Below are positions 60,401 through 64,000 of a DNA stretch of 64,000 bases, piece by piece. The DNA comes from Asterias rubens (taxonomy: Eukaryota; Echinodermata; Asteroidea; Forcipulatida; Asteriidae), in NCBI RefSeq assembly GCF_902459465.1, contig NC_047076.1:12160146-12224145 (forward strand). The letters run 5' to 3'. Numbering within the stretch: the first letter of the stretch is position 1; every line of letters starts with the position of its first letter. Position numbers and translations under genes: made by a program. The notes beneath the pieces were generated by a model. It was not told the DNA's origin. It worked only from the letters and a program-made list of their open reading frames with translations, and searched no databases.

Positions 60401-62990
60401 AACGGAATTGAAGCAGTCTATCTCATCATCCGCCTCGGTGCATTCACAATCCACAATGGTGTCACAGCCCTTTTCAGACTTGTAGCATTTACCACTCTTA
60501 CACTGTTTGTAGCCTTCAGGGCACGTCCCTGCATGTAGAAACACACGGGAAAGCTCCATTAAAAACATCTTTTTTCTTCTGACAACTCACACCTGTTAAC
60601 TCAATGTAATTCCTTTTCCAAACAGTTGAACTAATTGGATCATGCGAAAACCAGAGATGTTGCCGAGAATCTGGAGCGATTGTGTCCACACAATCTGAGA
60701 AACGCTACTAATGAGTAGCGCTTCTCAGTAGCAAGTTTGGGGGATGAAATCCGATGAGTTTTTCCTTAACCAATTTATTCTCAAAGTGCTCGTTCTATTT
60801 AAGCTGCCGTACTTCTACCCAAGTAAGATTTTACTGCCATTAAATTTTACCTTCCCCTGTATTAGTCAACACTATTCAATAGCAGACAAGATTGGTGTGT
60901 TGCCAAAAACAAATGCCTCACTAAGATTAATCTCATTCTTGAGTTATCGCTCGGACAAGACTGCTTTTGTTTTAGCCATAATGACCATGACTTTTGACCT
61001 AGGGGTTTGAAAAACATTAGGCTTCTGGGGATCTCAAGACCAATCCACAAACCAAGATTTGAGTTGATATACATGTACCTAGTCCTTCTTGAGTTATCGC
61101 TCAGACAATGCATGCACGCACAAACACACTCGCAGCCCTTTCTGCTTATTTTGCAGGCAGGGCTGAACATAAAAAATAAAGCCTCATATGTGAATTTTTG
61201 GTTTACTTACCAGCAGGGTCGTTACAGAATCTTTCATCTGTTCCGCCAGGACAGTCTGAAAAACCATCACATTCTTGACAAGGGAGGATGCACACTGTGG
61301 AGTTACGACACGCCTTCATTGTAGTTATACACTCTAATAAAAAACAACCAATTCTCGGTCAACTTAAACCTGAGGGCTACATACCTATCTTATTATTGTA
61401 AAAAAAATTCATTCATTATTTTATATAGAAAAGTTTGCGGTAACACCATGTAATAACAATCTCTAAATGAGTTGGGGTGGTTCTGAAAAGAACCGTTGGA
61501 TTAACTCGTTTCGATCAGTATGCTCTGATCGTCTTCTTCATTATTTTAAGCAAGTCACCTGGCCTTTAATAATCATAATAATAACAATTGATTTTTACAG
61601 TGCTTTATCACAGCCCGAAAGGGTCTCACACAGTGCTTTCAACATTAGTACCCCTGGTCACTGGGCCTTAAATCATTCCTTAAACCAAGGGAGTGTACAG
61701 CCGGTGCTGCGAGTTACCACGCTCCAACATAAACCATCTCTGCCCTTAAAGGTACCCATTTCACCCCTGGGTGGAGAGAAGCAATTATGGTTTAGTGTGT
61801 TCCTCAAAGTGTCACAAGCGGAATTCAAACCCACGTTCCAATGAAACCACCAGACTTTGAGTTCGATGCTCGATTAAAACCGCCCGGCCACGACACCCTC
61901 ACTTTTAAAGGCAGTGGACACTATTTGTAATTACTCAAATCAATTGTTAACATAAAAACTTACTTGGTAACAAGCATTACAGGGATGTTGATAGTATAAA
62001 ACATTGTGGGAAACGGCTCCCTTCGAAGTATCGTAGTTTTCAAGAAATTTTCCACGAATTTGATTTCAAGACTTCAAAATTAAGCGTCTAAAAGCACACA
62101 ACAAGGGTATTTTATCTTCCATTATTATCTCACAACTTCGATGAGATACATGTGCACCAAGTGAGAAGACTAGTCTTTGACAATTACCAAAGGTGTCCAG
62201 TGTCTTGAAGTGTTTAGGGTTAAAGGTGTGGGCTCAAGGTGAGGGCTTAATACATTATTATTATTAAAATATGAATTAATTGACCGAGGAAGTTGTCAAA
62301 AGATGAGACGCATCCTTGAATCAATGCACTCCCTAATCTCCTGTGAAATCCTTTTAGATTAAGGTTTTGTGGACTTACTGACTTTGCTGTCCTCACATCG
62401 GAGCCCATAGTACTCATCGCTACCATCCTTGCAGTCAGGGTAATTATTGCAGGTTTGCCAGGCAGGAATAACCTCTCCGCTTTTACACAAGAATTCAGTT
62501 TCTGAAGAAAACAAAGTGGCAAGATAAACCAAATCAAGCTTCTTATAATAATACTAGATTCTTAAGTAGCGCTTGAACACACCCCTAGGGGCACATCAAA
62601 CTGCTAAGTATTTTTTCCCTGCAAGGTATGTGGAGCTGTGTTTTTGAAGTATGAGAACTATTTGTTTATAGCACCATATAATGGTTAACAAGGTGCTGTG
62701 GTGCAATATGTTGTCGACCAAACCAGGACCACCGGGGCGAACCCCTTCTCTTTATGATAATGCACTGGGTTCTTTTTACACAACACATGGGACCTATAGC
62801 CTTATGTCCCACTTTTTTAAAGGATGCAGCCATAATGGCAAAGTGTCTTGCTTAAGGACACAGGTGTCATGACCGGGACTCAAACCCAAACTCTAGTCAT
62901 TTTTTCTTCTTCTTCATCTTTCTTGTTTTTACATGTTTTAACTTTCCTTACCAGTTATGGCATCTTCTGCTTGTCTCTTCTTCCTTGACG
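48268..62990 (-). CDS. DEG/ENaC-family sodium channel with LDLa-like modules, whole gene as far as visible (14 exons)
   Basis: I joined fourteen minus-strand exons by GT-AG sites with matching phases: 62990-62952, 62501-62379, 61333-61211, 60528-60397, 58488-58185, 56848-56739, 55920-55757, 54210-54094, 52503-52398, 51703-51631, 51062-51005, 49965-49895, 49039-48964, 48426-48268. The result is 550 codons of open frame ending in TAA. In order it shows a basic SRKKRQ peptide, three LDLa-like modules, then channel landmarks: HQLEDFILECSFNGINC, YGNCYTFN, GLSLTLYVEQDEYI, GVRV, PGTDTSIGL, RCLQVCYLQK...CNC, CSCETQC, SQSAWPS, NLVRLKVFYEEL and a pore-lining TM2 (LFGDVGGTIGLYIGFSFLTI). Family role: trimeric, usually amiloride-sensitive Na+ channels gated by acid, peptides or force. 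The cytosolic N-terminus and TM1 must lie right of the window. Which subfamily (ASIC, peptide-gated, other) is undetermined. Confidence 0.9.
48546..48930 (+). mobile_element. 3' end of a CR1/L2-type LINE, within channel intron 13
   Basis: 48546-48704 encodes, with a stop, the typical C-terminus of a LINE ORF2: RYGDRAFSIAAPKLWNTLP, then a Leu/Lys-rich LQTFKMMLKTHSFKSL. A 200-bp 3' untranslated part and a tail GCGCGGTATAAATTTG plus (ATT)n follow. The element is 5'-truncated and lies antisense to the channel gene. Its tail resembles those of type A SINEs. Confidence 0.8.
48964..49039 (-). CDS. Channel exon 13: pre-TM2 strand
   Basis: Codes for RNLVRLKVFYEELNYQETRE and EAYS, the family's conserved N-(L)-xx-L-x-V-F-Y-E-x-L stretch just before TM2. 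Acceptor TTATGTGCAG, donor TCT-GTAAGT. Confidence 0.92.
49345..49500. mobile_element. Short MITE in channel intron 12
   Basis: Ends TATAGACCTTTTCGCAAATA and TATTTGCGATAAGGTCTAT are inverted, with an inner pair GGTCTAGCTAG / CTAGCTAGACC and GCGCAAGC / GTGCGC words. About 155 bp. Confidence 0.8.
49895..49965 (-). CDS. Channel exon 12
   Basis: 23 codons plus 2 bases, PHLLRNIHFINERTKKIRSA, between acceptor TTTTTTTCAG and donor AAG-GTAATA. It lies between the WPS motif and the NLVRL strand, as expected for the thumb region. Confidence 0.85.
50085..50300. mobile_element. Rep3 MITE in channel intron 11
   Basis: Left end GGGCACTATTTCATGGCTCT, interior ATTCTGCGCTTATGTCAAGC and GTAAGCGCAGAAT, right end TAGAGCCATTGAA. 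Related to 35551-35762. Confidence 0.65.
50320..50850. mobile_element. Three nested inverted repeats in channel intron 11
   Basis: Outer arms (GGTACAATGACTTGCTTAGT... and ...GAAGCAAGTCATTGTACC) enclose two side-by-side elements: one bounded by CTATAGACGATGTGACCT / AGGTCACAGCGTCTATAG (about 50388-50600) and one bounded by GAGACAGTTGTTATGTCACA / TGTGACATAGCAACTGTCTC (about 50599-50777) whose arms pair over about 40 bp. It reads as two MITEs inserted into the loop of an older one. Confidence 0.75.
51005..51062 (-). CDS. Channel exon 11 with the WPS motif
   Basis: Codes for DRLFEYSVSQSAWPSEAFR; S-x-S-x-x-W-P-S is a DEG/ENaC signature in the lower extracellular domain. Acceptor TTTTTTTACAG, donor AGG-GTAAGC. 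Confidence 0.93.
51156..51538 (+). mobile_element. Rep1 MITE in channel intron 10, with an uninterrupted relative of the target
   Basis: TTAA at both borders (51156-51159, 51535-51538). The flanks 51073-51155 and 51541-51600 form one repeat that is uninterrupted, on the opposite strand, at about 22475-22610. Confidence 0.85.
51631..51703 (-). CDS. Channel exon 10, cysteine-rich
   Basis: Codes for LCKQMIYFLHVHYLLNCSCE and TQC, carrying the C-x-C-x3-C end of the cysteine-rich domain. Acceptor CTTTTCTTTCTAG, donor GCGA-GTAAGT. Confidence 0.9.
51738..51870 (+). mobile_element. Rep1-related MITE fragment
   Basis: AAAGCCATTGGACACTTGTG, AACAAACCTGTGAAAATTTA and GGCTCAATCGGTCATC; the same subtype as 34985-35157. 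Confidence 0.6.
52060..52212 (+). repeat. Penelope-like terminal fragment in channel intron 9
   Basis: GAAGACGATCAGAGCATACT and GATCGAAACGTCGAGTTG, then ACCACCCCAACTCATCAGAG and TGTGTTACCGCAAACC. Nearly identical to 41070-41212. Confidence 0.6.
52212..52402 (-). repeat. Two tandem 96-bp units at the exon 9 donor
   Basis: The intron text from the donor GGTAACACCCATTTCAGACA to CAGACAAGTAAAG is repeated 96 bp downstream with few changes, so the sequence AAGGTAACACC of the true donor (52398) is present a second time at about 52304-52295. Confidence 0.85.
52398..52503 (-). CDS. Channel exon 9, cysteine-rich domain
   Basis: Codes for RCLQVCYLQKVKEICNCAAS and on to GDRCKLLDTEQ: the family's C-L-x-x-C ... 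C-x-C stretch. Acceptor TTTCTTGAAG, donor CAAG-GTAACA. The acceptor lies a few bases from the tail of the SINE on its right. Confidence 0.92.
52511..52867 (-). repeat. SINE (type A) in channel intron 8, same strand as the gene
   Basis: Head on the minus strand: GTGTCATGGCCGAGTGGTTA (A box region, leucine/serine-tRNA-like) and GTGTGGGTTCGAATCCCGGT (B box region), then GTGTCCTTGAGCAAGATACT. The tail reads GCGCTATATAAGAATTTGTT followed by ATTATTTTG and abuts exon 9. Confidence 0.85.
53032..53268. mobile_element. Rep10 MITE in channel intron 8
   Basis: Ends TATTGACCCCTTGCACGCGC and GACGTCAGGTGAAACGGGTC are at opposite borders, with GCCCACCAGTATGGCGCA inside. A second copy is at 57453-57645. Confidence 0.75.
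53268..53420. mobile_element. Rep3-like MITE fragment
   Basis: CTGCGCTTACTGTCACTATT, GTAGCAGTCTGAGTGAAGAA and the right end CCAATTTCATAGAGCTG. Confidence 0.5.
53465..53628. mobile_element. Short CpG-rich MITE
   Basis: Arms GCCAGTTTATAGTCGGTCGT... and ...CGCGACCGACTATAACTCGGC pair over more than 30 bp. One copy only in the window. Confidence 0.8.
53629..53766. mobile_element. Rep14 MITE
   Basis: GGCTGTGTCCGAATTGCCCG on the left, GCTACTTCGAACACGGGCCC on the right, with CGGCTAGCC/GCCGTAGCC inside. Related: 57300-57440 and a fragment at 4770-4870. Confidence 0.65.
53767..54088. mobile_element. Rep12 element ending at the channel exon 8 donor
   Basis: Left end GAGCAAGTTCGAGTGCGCAC, right end GTGCACACTCAACGAGCTC; interior shared with 19326-19885. 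Its right end is 5 bp from the last base of exon 8. Confidence 0.7.
54094..54210 (-). CDS. Channel exon 8
   Basis: 39 codons, phase 0 at both ends. NVISRKPLPYGECQVPNAT contains the family's R-x-L-P-Y-G-x-C segment; NAT is a possible glycosylation site. Confidence 0.9.
54420..54590 (+). repeat. tRNA-derived SINE (type C), diverged copy in channel intron 7
   Basis: CGAACAAAGATTTTTACAAA, GGGGCTAGATAGCTCAGTTG and TTTTTTCTTTGTTCAACCC are in the same order as at 47514-47660, including the inverted GAACAAAG/CTTTGTTC words. The anticodon region is scrambled and the B box lost. Confidence 0.75.
54721..54870 (+). repeat. Tandem duplication of about 70 bp
   Basis: CCGGCTCGATAAGTTTGCAC through AAAAGGCCTTTCTAAAAC occurs twice in a row (from about 54732 and 54801) with no visible change. 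Confidence 0.85.
55166..55664. mobile_element. Rep9 MITE, full copy, in channel intron 7
   Basis: Ends TAAAGGGATGCTGCAGTG and CACTGCAGCCACCCTTTA are inverted. The GC-rich middle has TGACGTCACGTTTATGCAAA. About 500 bp; frames of 98 and 63 codons in it have no features. The truncated relative is at 10458-10692. Confidence 0.8.
55757..55920 (-). CDS. Channel exon 7, palm domain
   Basis: Codes for LSLTLYVEQDEYISLYGQDI, GVRVAVTNNE and PGTDTSIGLKL, all strongly conserved in DEG/ENaC channels. Acceptor TTACTTTGCAG, donor CTG-GTAAGC. Confidence 0.95.
55948..56108 (+). repeat. tRNA-derived SINE (type D) in channel intron 6
   Basis: GGTGGCACGGTTGGCTTGTG and GGTTCGATTCCCGGCCAGGA are A and B box regions; GGGTTTTCCAGACTATCCGG follows. 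It runs directly into the next SINE. Confidence 0.65.
56140..56545 (+). repeat. SINE (type A) in channel intron 6
   Basis: GTGTGGGTTCGAATCCCTAG, TTGTGTCCTTAAGCAAGACA, GTTCACCCCGGTGTTCCAGG, GCAGCAAATTGCGCCACAGC, and a tail ACGCGCTGTATAAGAAGCCA with (ATT)n. Confidence 0.8.
56739..56848 (-). CDS. Channel exon 6 with YGNCYTFN
   Basis: Codes for DTFEQIQDDKYGNCYTFNKA and on to TGEQS. Y-G-x-C-Y-x-F-N is a DEG/ENaC signature. Acceptor CTGTTTCCAG, donor TCAG-GTATGT. Confidence 0.95.
56885..57300 (-). repeat. SINE (type A) in channel intron 5
   Basis: Minus strand head GTGTCGTGGCTGAGCGGTTA and GTGTGGGTTCGAATCCCCAG, body TTGTGTCCTTAAGCAAGACA, AAGGGGTTTGCCCCGGTGTT, tail TACGTGCGCTATATAAGACT. Confidence 0.85.
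57300..57440. mobile_element. Rep14 MITE
   Basis: ATGGCCGAATTCC...GCTACAGCTACGGCTAG on the left, CTAGCCAAAGCTGTAGC...GCTTCGGACACTGCC on the right. Confidence 0.65.
57453..57645. mobile_element. Rep10 MITE
   Basis: TATTGACCCCTTGCACGCGC, GCCCACCAGTATGGCACA and GACGTCAGGTGAATAGGGTC in the same order as at 53032-53268. Confidence 0.75.
57785..58160. mobile_element. Rep6 foldback element, complete
   Basis: The arms are about 150 bp each: GGGTACTTTTTGTTACATAA, CAATGTCCACAGATTTACAT, AGTAGAAAGCGTACC on the left, mirrored by GGAAGCTTTCTACTATC, AATCTGTGGACATTGTG, TCCTACAAAAAGTACATAG on the right. The centre is ATGTCATGAAAATTC / ATTTTCATGACAT with TCATGATCA. It stops about 25 bp from exon 5. Confidence 0.85.
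58185..58488 (-). CDS. Channel exon 5, finger region
   Basis: About 100 codons from VDGPFESETWKDPYLDFIPS to EFGHQLEDFILECSFNGINC, followed by LGK and the donor AAAAA-GTATGT. G-H-Q-L-E-D-x-x-x-x-C-x-(F/Y)-x-G-x-x-C is the family's finger signature. The long acidic stretch before it (FIPSDIQEKFL...) has no clear counterpart that I know. Acceptor TTATTTTCCTAG. Confidence 0.93.
58559..58948. mobile_element. Rep7 long-hairpin MITE in channel intron 4
   Basis: Both ends and both arms present; the centre ATGGGAGTCAAATTTTTGAC is a 20-bp near-palindrome. It begins about 70 bp from exon 5. Frames of 97 codons on both strands are just the two arms read through. Confidence 0.88.
59037..59393 (-). mobile_element. 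Rep1b MITE copy
   Basis: Ends AAAGGGAAGGTACACGC and CGTGTGCCTTCCCTTT; TTAA on the left border. Confidence 0.85.
59580..59742 (-). repeat. Penelope-like terminal fragment
   Basis: Complement of the 41.1 and 52.1 kb fragments: GGTTTGCTGTAACACCATG, CTAACTGAGTTGGGATGGTT, CGACGTTTCGATCAGTATGC, TCTGATCGTCTT. Confidence 0.6.
59858..59935 (-). repeat. LINE/SINE tail fragment with (ATT)n
   Basis: On the minus strand AAAGCGCCTGGGAGAATTTT, then GGCGCTATAAAAATG and (TTA)n, the tail pattern shared by the SINEs and LINE of the window. Confidence 0.5.
60397..60528 (-). CDS. Channel exon 4: LDLa-like module 3
   Basis: Phase 1-1 exon of 132 bp. GTCPEGYKQCKSGKCYKSEK then GCDTIVDCECTEADDEIDC: all six LDLa cysteines with DDE in the calcium-cage position, plus one extra cysteine (CEC). 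Acceptor TTCTACATGCAG, donor AATG-GTAGGT. Confidence 0.88.
61211..61333 (-). CDS. Channel exon 3: LDLa-like module 2
   Basis: Phase 1-1 exon of 123 bp. CITTMKACRNSTVCILPCQE then CDGFSDCPGGTDERFC: six LDLa cysteines, CDG-x-x-DC and TDE, plus one extra cysteine (LPC). NST is a possible glycosylation site. Acceptor TTTTTTATTAG, donor GCTG-GTAAGT. Confidence 0.9.
61425..61545 (-). repeat. Penelope-like terminal fragment
   Basis: TTGCGGTAACACCATGTAAT, AAATGAGTTGGGGTGGTTCT, CGTTTCGATCAGTATGCTCT, GATCGTCTTC. Confidence 0.6.
61570..61900 (-). repeat. SINE (type A), diverged, in channel intron 2
   Basis: Minus-strand head GTGTCGTGGCCGGGCGGTTT and ACGTGGGTTTGAATTCCGCT; body GGTGAAATGGGTACCTTTAA and CCAGGGGTACTAATGTTGAA, as at 52511-52867; tail TATTGTTATTATTATG... 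complement. Confidence 0.7.
61903..62215 (-). mobile_element. Rep1 MITE, with a reduced centre
   Basis: Ends AAAGGCAGTGGACACTATTT and ACCAAAGGTGTCCAGTGTCTT. The central hairpin is largely deleted. Confidence 0.8.
62379..62501 (-). CDS. Channel exon 2: LDLa-like module 1
   Basis: Phase 1-1 exon of 123 bp. EFLCKSGEVIPAWQTCNNYP then DCKDGSDEYYGLRC: the DC-x-DGSDE calcium motif is perfect. Only four cysteines remain; cysteines 1 and 3, which pair with each other in LDLa folds, are both absent. Acceptor TTGTTTTCTTCAG, donor GTCA-GTAAGT. Confidence 0.9.
62660..62900 (-). repeat. SINE (type A) in channel intron 1
   Basis: Minus strand: GAGTTTGGGTTTGAGTCCCG, CTGTGTCCTTAAGCAAGACA, AAGGGGTTCGCCCCGGTGGT and ACAACATATTGCACCACAGC. 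Confidence 0.75.
62952..62990 (-). CDS. Channel exon 1 of those visible: tentative 39-bp microexon with SRKKRQ
   Basis: Between acceptor TTATTGTAAATAG and donor ACTG-GTAAGG; phases 1-1 fit the next exon, giving SRKKRQAEDAIT before ETEFLC. R-K-K-R is a furin-type site. The exon is short and supported only by splice signals and phase. Confidence 0.5.
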
Positions 62991-63109
62991 CTATTTACAA
63001 TAAAATAAAATAAAAGTATTTCAACAAAGTTTGAAATTATAATTTGCTAAAAAAAACAACTTACAAACCAAAAGAACCAATGGTATAAACGCAAACAATA
63101 ATATTTAGT

Positions 63110-63168
63110 GACCTTGACGTTTTCGACCCTAGCAAAGTCTTTTTCGAGGGCTAAACGACAACACAACA
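63110..63168 (-). repeat. Penelope-like hairpin fragment
   Basis: Minus strand CTCGAAAAAGACTTTGCTAG and GGTCGAAAACGTC, the hairpin-then-GAAA-CGTC pattern of another subtype. Confidence 0.4.
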
Positions 63169-63224
63169 AAAAAGAACAGGTAATTAAACGGCCAATAAAG
63201 GATGATCTCAAATATATAGATATT

Positions 63225-63655
63225 ACAGTTTCCTAATAGCTGGAGTCCATAGGAAACACACAAAAATATAACGAGTCTCTTACCTCACGTCAAAACATGG
63301 TAAAAAGAACGCTTATAGCCAAATTAAAAAAAATCGCAGGGTCAAACAAACCTGCGCGACAAAGGAATCGTAATGTCAGTGGCGGCTATTTGGTGTGGAA
63401 AATAGCGCCCTCAGTTTGCCAAAGCAAGAGAACTGTGTTCAAACCCAATTAGGGGAATATCGTCACCGGCGTCAATAGATAAGCTGTTTTTGACTCTCGG
63501 CTAAAAAAGTCGCGCGGCCGGGTGCATTTTTGACTCGAGTTATTCATTACTAATTTTGAGAGTAAAATGGTTATTAACCGGTATCTACGATGTCTATTTG
63601 GCCATTAAAAGGTAATAGTTGACATATTGAGATCATCCTTTATTGGCTCTTTAAG
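63225..63655. repeat. Rep13, 430-bp dispersed repeat, copy 2
   Basis: Collinear with 25550-25998 in the same orientation; differences include an ATAGCGCCCTCAGT insertion at about 63402. Confidence 0.7.
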
Positions 63656-63711
63656 TTTAACATAAGCAGGCAGTGAATGCTGATGCTATCACAATGAAAG
63701 GCTATCAATAT

Positions 63712-63815
63712 TCAAGTGTCAAGACCATGATTTGAACCCACACTCTGCTGATCTGATACACCAGAGTTTGAATCTAGTGCTCTAAACCGCTCGGCCACGA
63801 CATGCCACCCTGCTG
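63712..63815 (-). repeat. SINE (type A) head fragment
   Basis: Minus strand ATGTCGTGGCCGAGCGGTTT and GAGTGTGGGTTCAAATCATG; the body is missing. Confidence 0.6.
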
Positions 63816-64000
63816 GGTGTTCAAAGCGCCGTAAAACCAAAAACAATCACAAACAAAACAAACACAAGTAAATATAGTCCTTGAAAACCTGTGACATAAG
63901 ATAACTTTTTGGAAGAGACTTGAATTTGAATTTTGTGGTACAGAGACAAAATCTTGTGTAATAATTTTGAATGAGGCCCCTCCCTCACCTGAGCAAGACA

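Noticed and set aside
63989-64000. Possible next channel exon ending CTTGCTCAG-GTGAGG at the right edge
   Set aside because: The donor is strong but only 12 bases of the putative exon are visible, and phase cannot be checked.

Overview
The window reads as nuclear DNA of an invertebrate deuterostome, most likely an echinoderm and possibly a sea star. The reasons are spliced genes with GT-AG introns, orphan rhodopsin-like receptors in single exons, and a very heavy load of short inverted-repeat transposons (MITEs) and tRNA-derived SINEs. The species call is inference; only similarity searches could fix it.

Genes, left to right. (1) 1-227 (-): a central exon of hikeshi, the Hsp70 nuclear import carrier, cut by the left edge, with a decayed copy of the same exon and its splice acceptor at about 688-803. 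(2) 4056-6505 (-): a complete two-exon MARCH-type membrane E3 ubiquitin ligase of the MARCH4/9/11 type (428 aa predicted). (3-5) Three related single-exon class A GPCRs at 10936-11991 (-), 21249-22427 (-) and 32862-33938 (+). They share an N-terminal ERQ lead-in to TM1 and NPIIY in TM7, but carry NRY, NRW and SRW in place of DRY. (6) 44833-45180 (-): a weak candidate 5' end of an unidentified gene. (7) 48268-62990 (-): fourteen exons, joined here by phase and splice sites, of a DEG/ENaC-family sodium channel whose extracellular part contains three LDL-receptor class A-like modules. Its N-terminus and TM1 lie beyond the right edge.

Everything else is mainly repeats. One MITE family (Rep1, about 390 bp, TTAA-flanked) is seen nearly thirty times, whole, truncated, nested or recombined. 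Other inverted-repeat families (Rep2-Rep14 here, local names), four tRNA-headed SINE families, a LINE 3' end, Penelope-like terminal fragments, a CAG/CTG-rich trinucleotide array and several minisatellites fill the introns and the long gaps.

The most notable items are the LDLa-bearing DEG/ENaC channel, an intron in it bounded at both splice sites by transposon ends, the GPCR trio with a duplicated promoter and start region upstream of the third gene, a SINE/LINE pair sharing a 3' tail, a SINE with a perfect 15-bp target duplication, a hAT-like MITE with perfect 33-bp ends and 8-bp target duplication, and a MITE-mediated mosaic duplication at 28.9-30.8 kb. Genes are not obviously co-functional; only the GPCRs form a family cluster.
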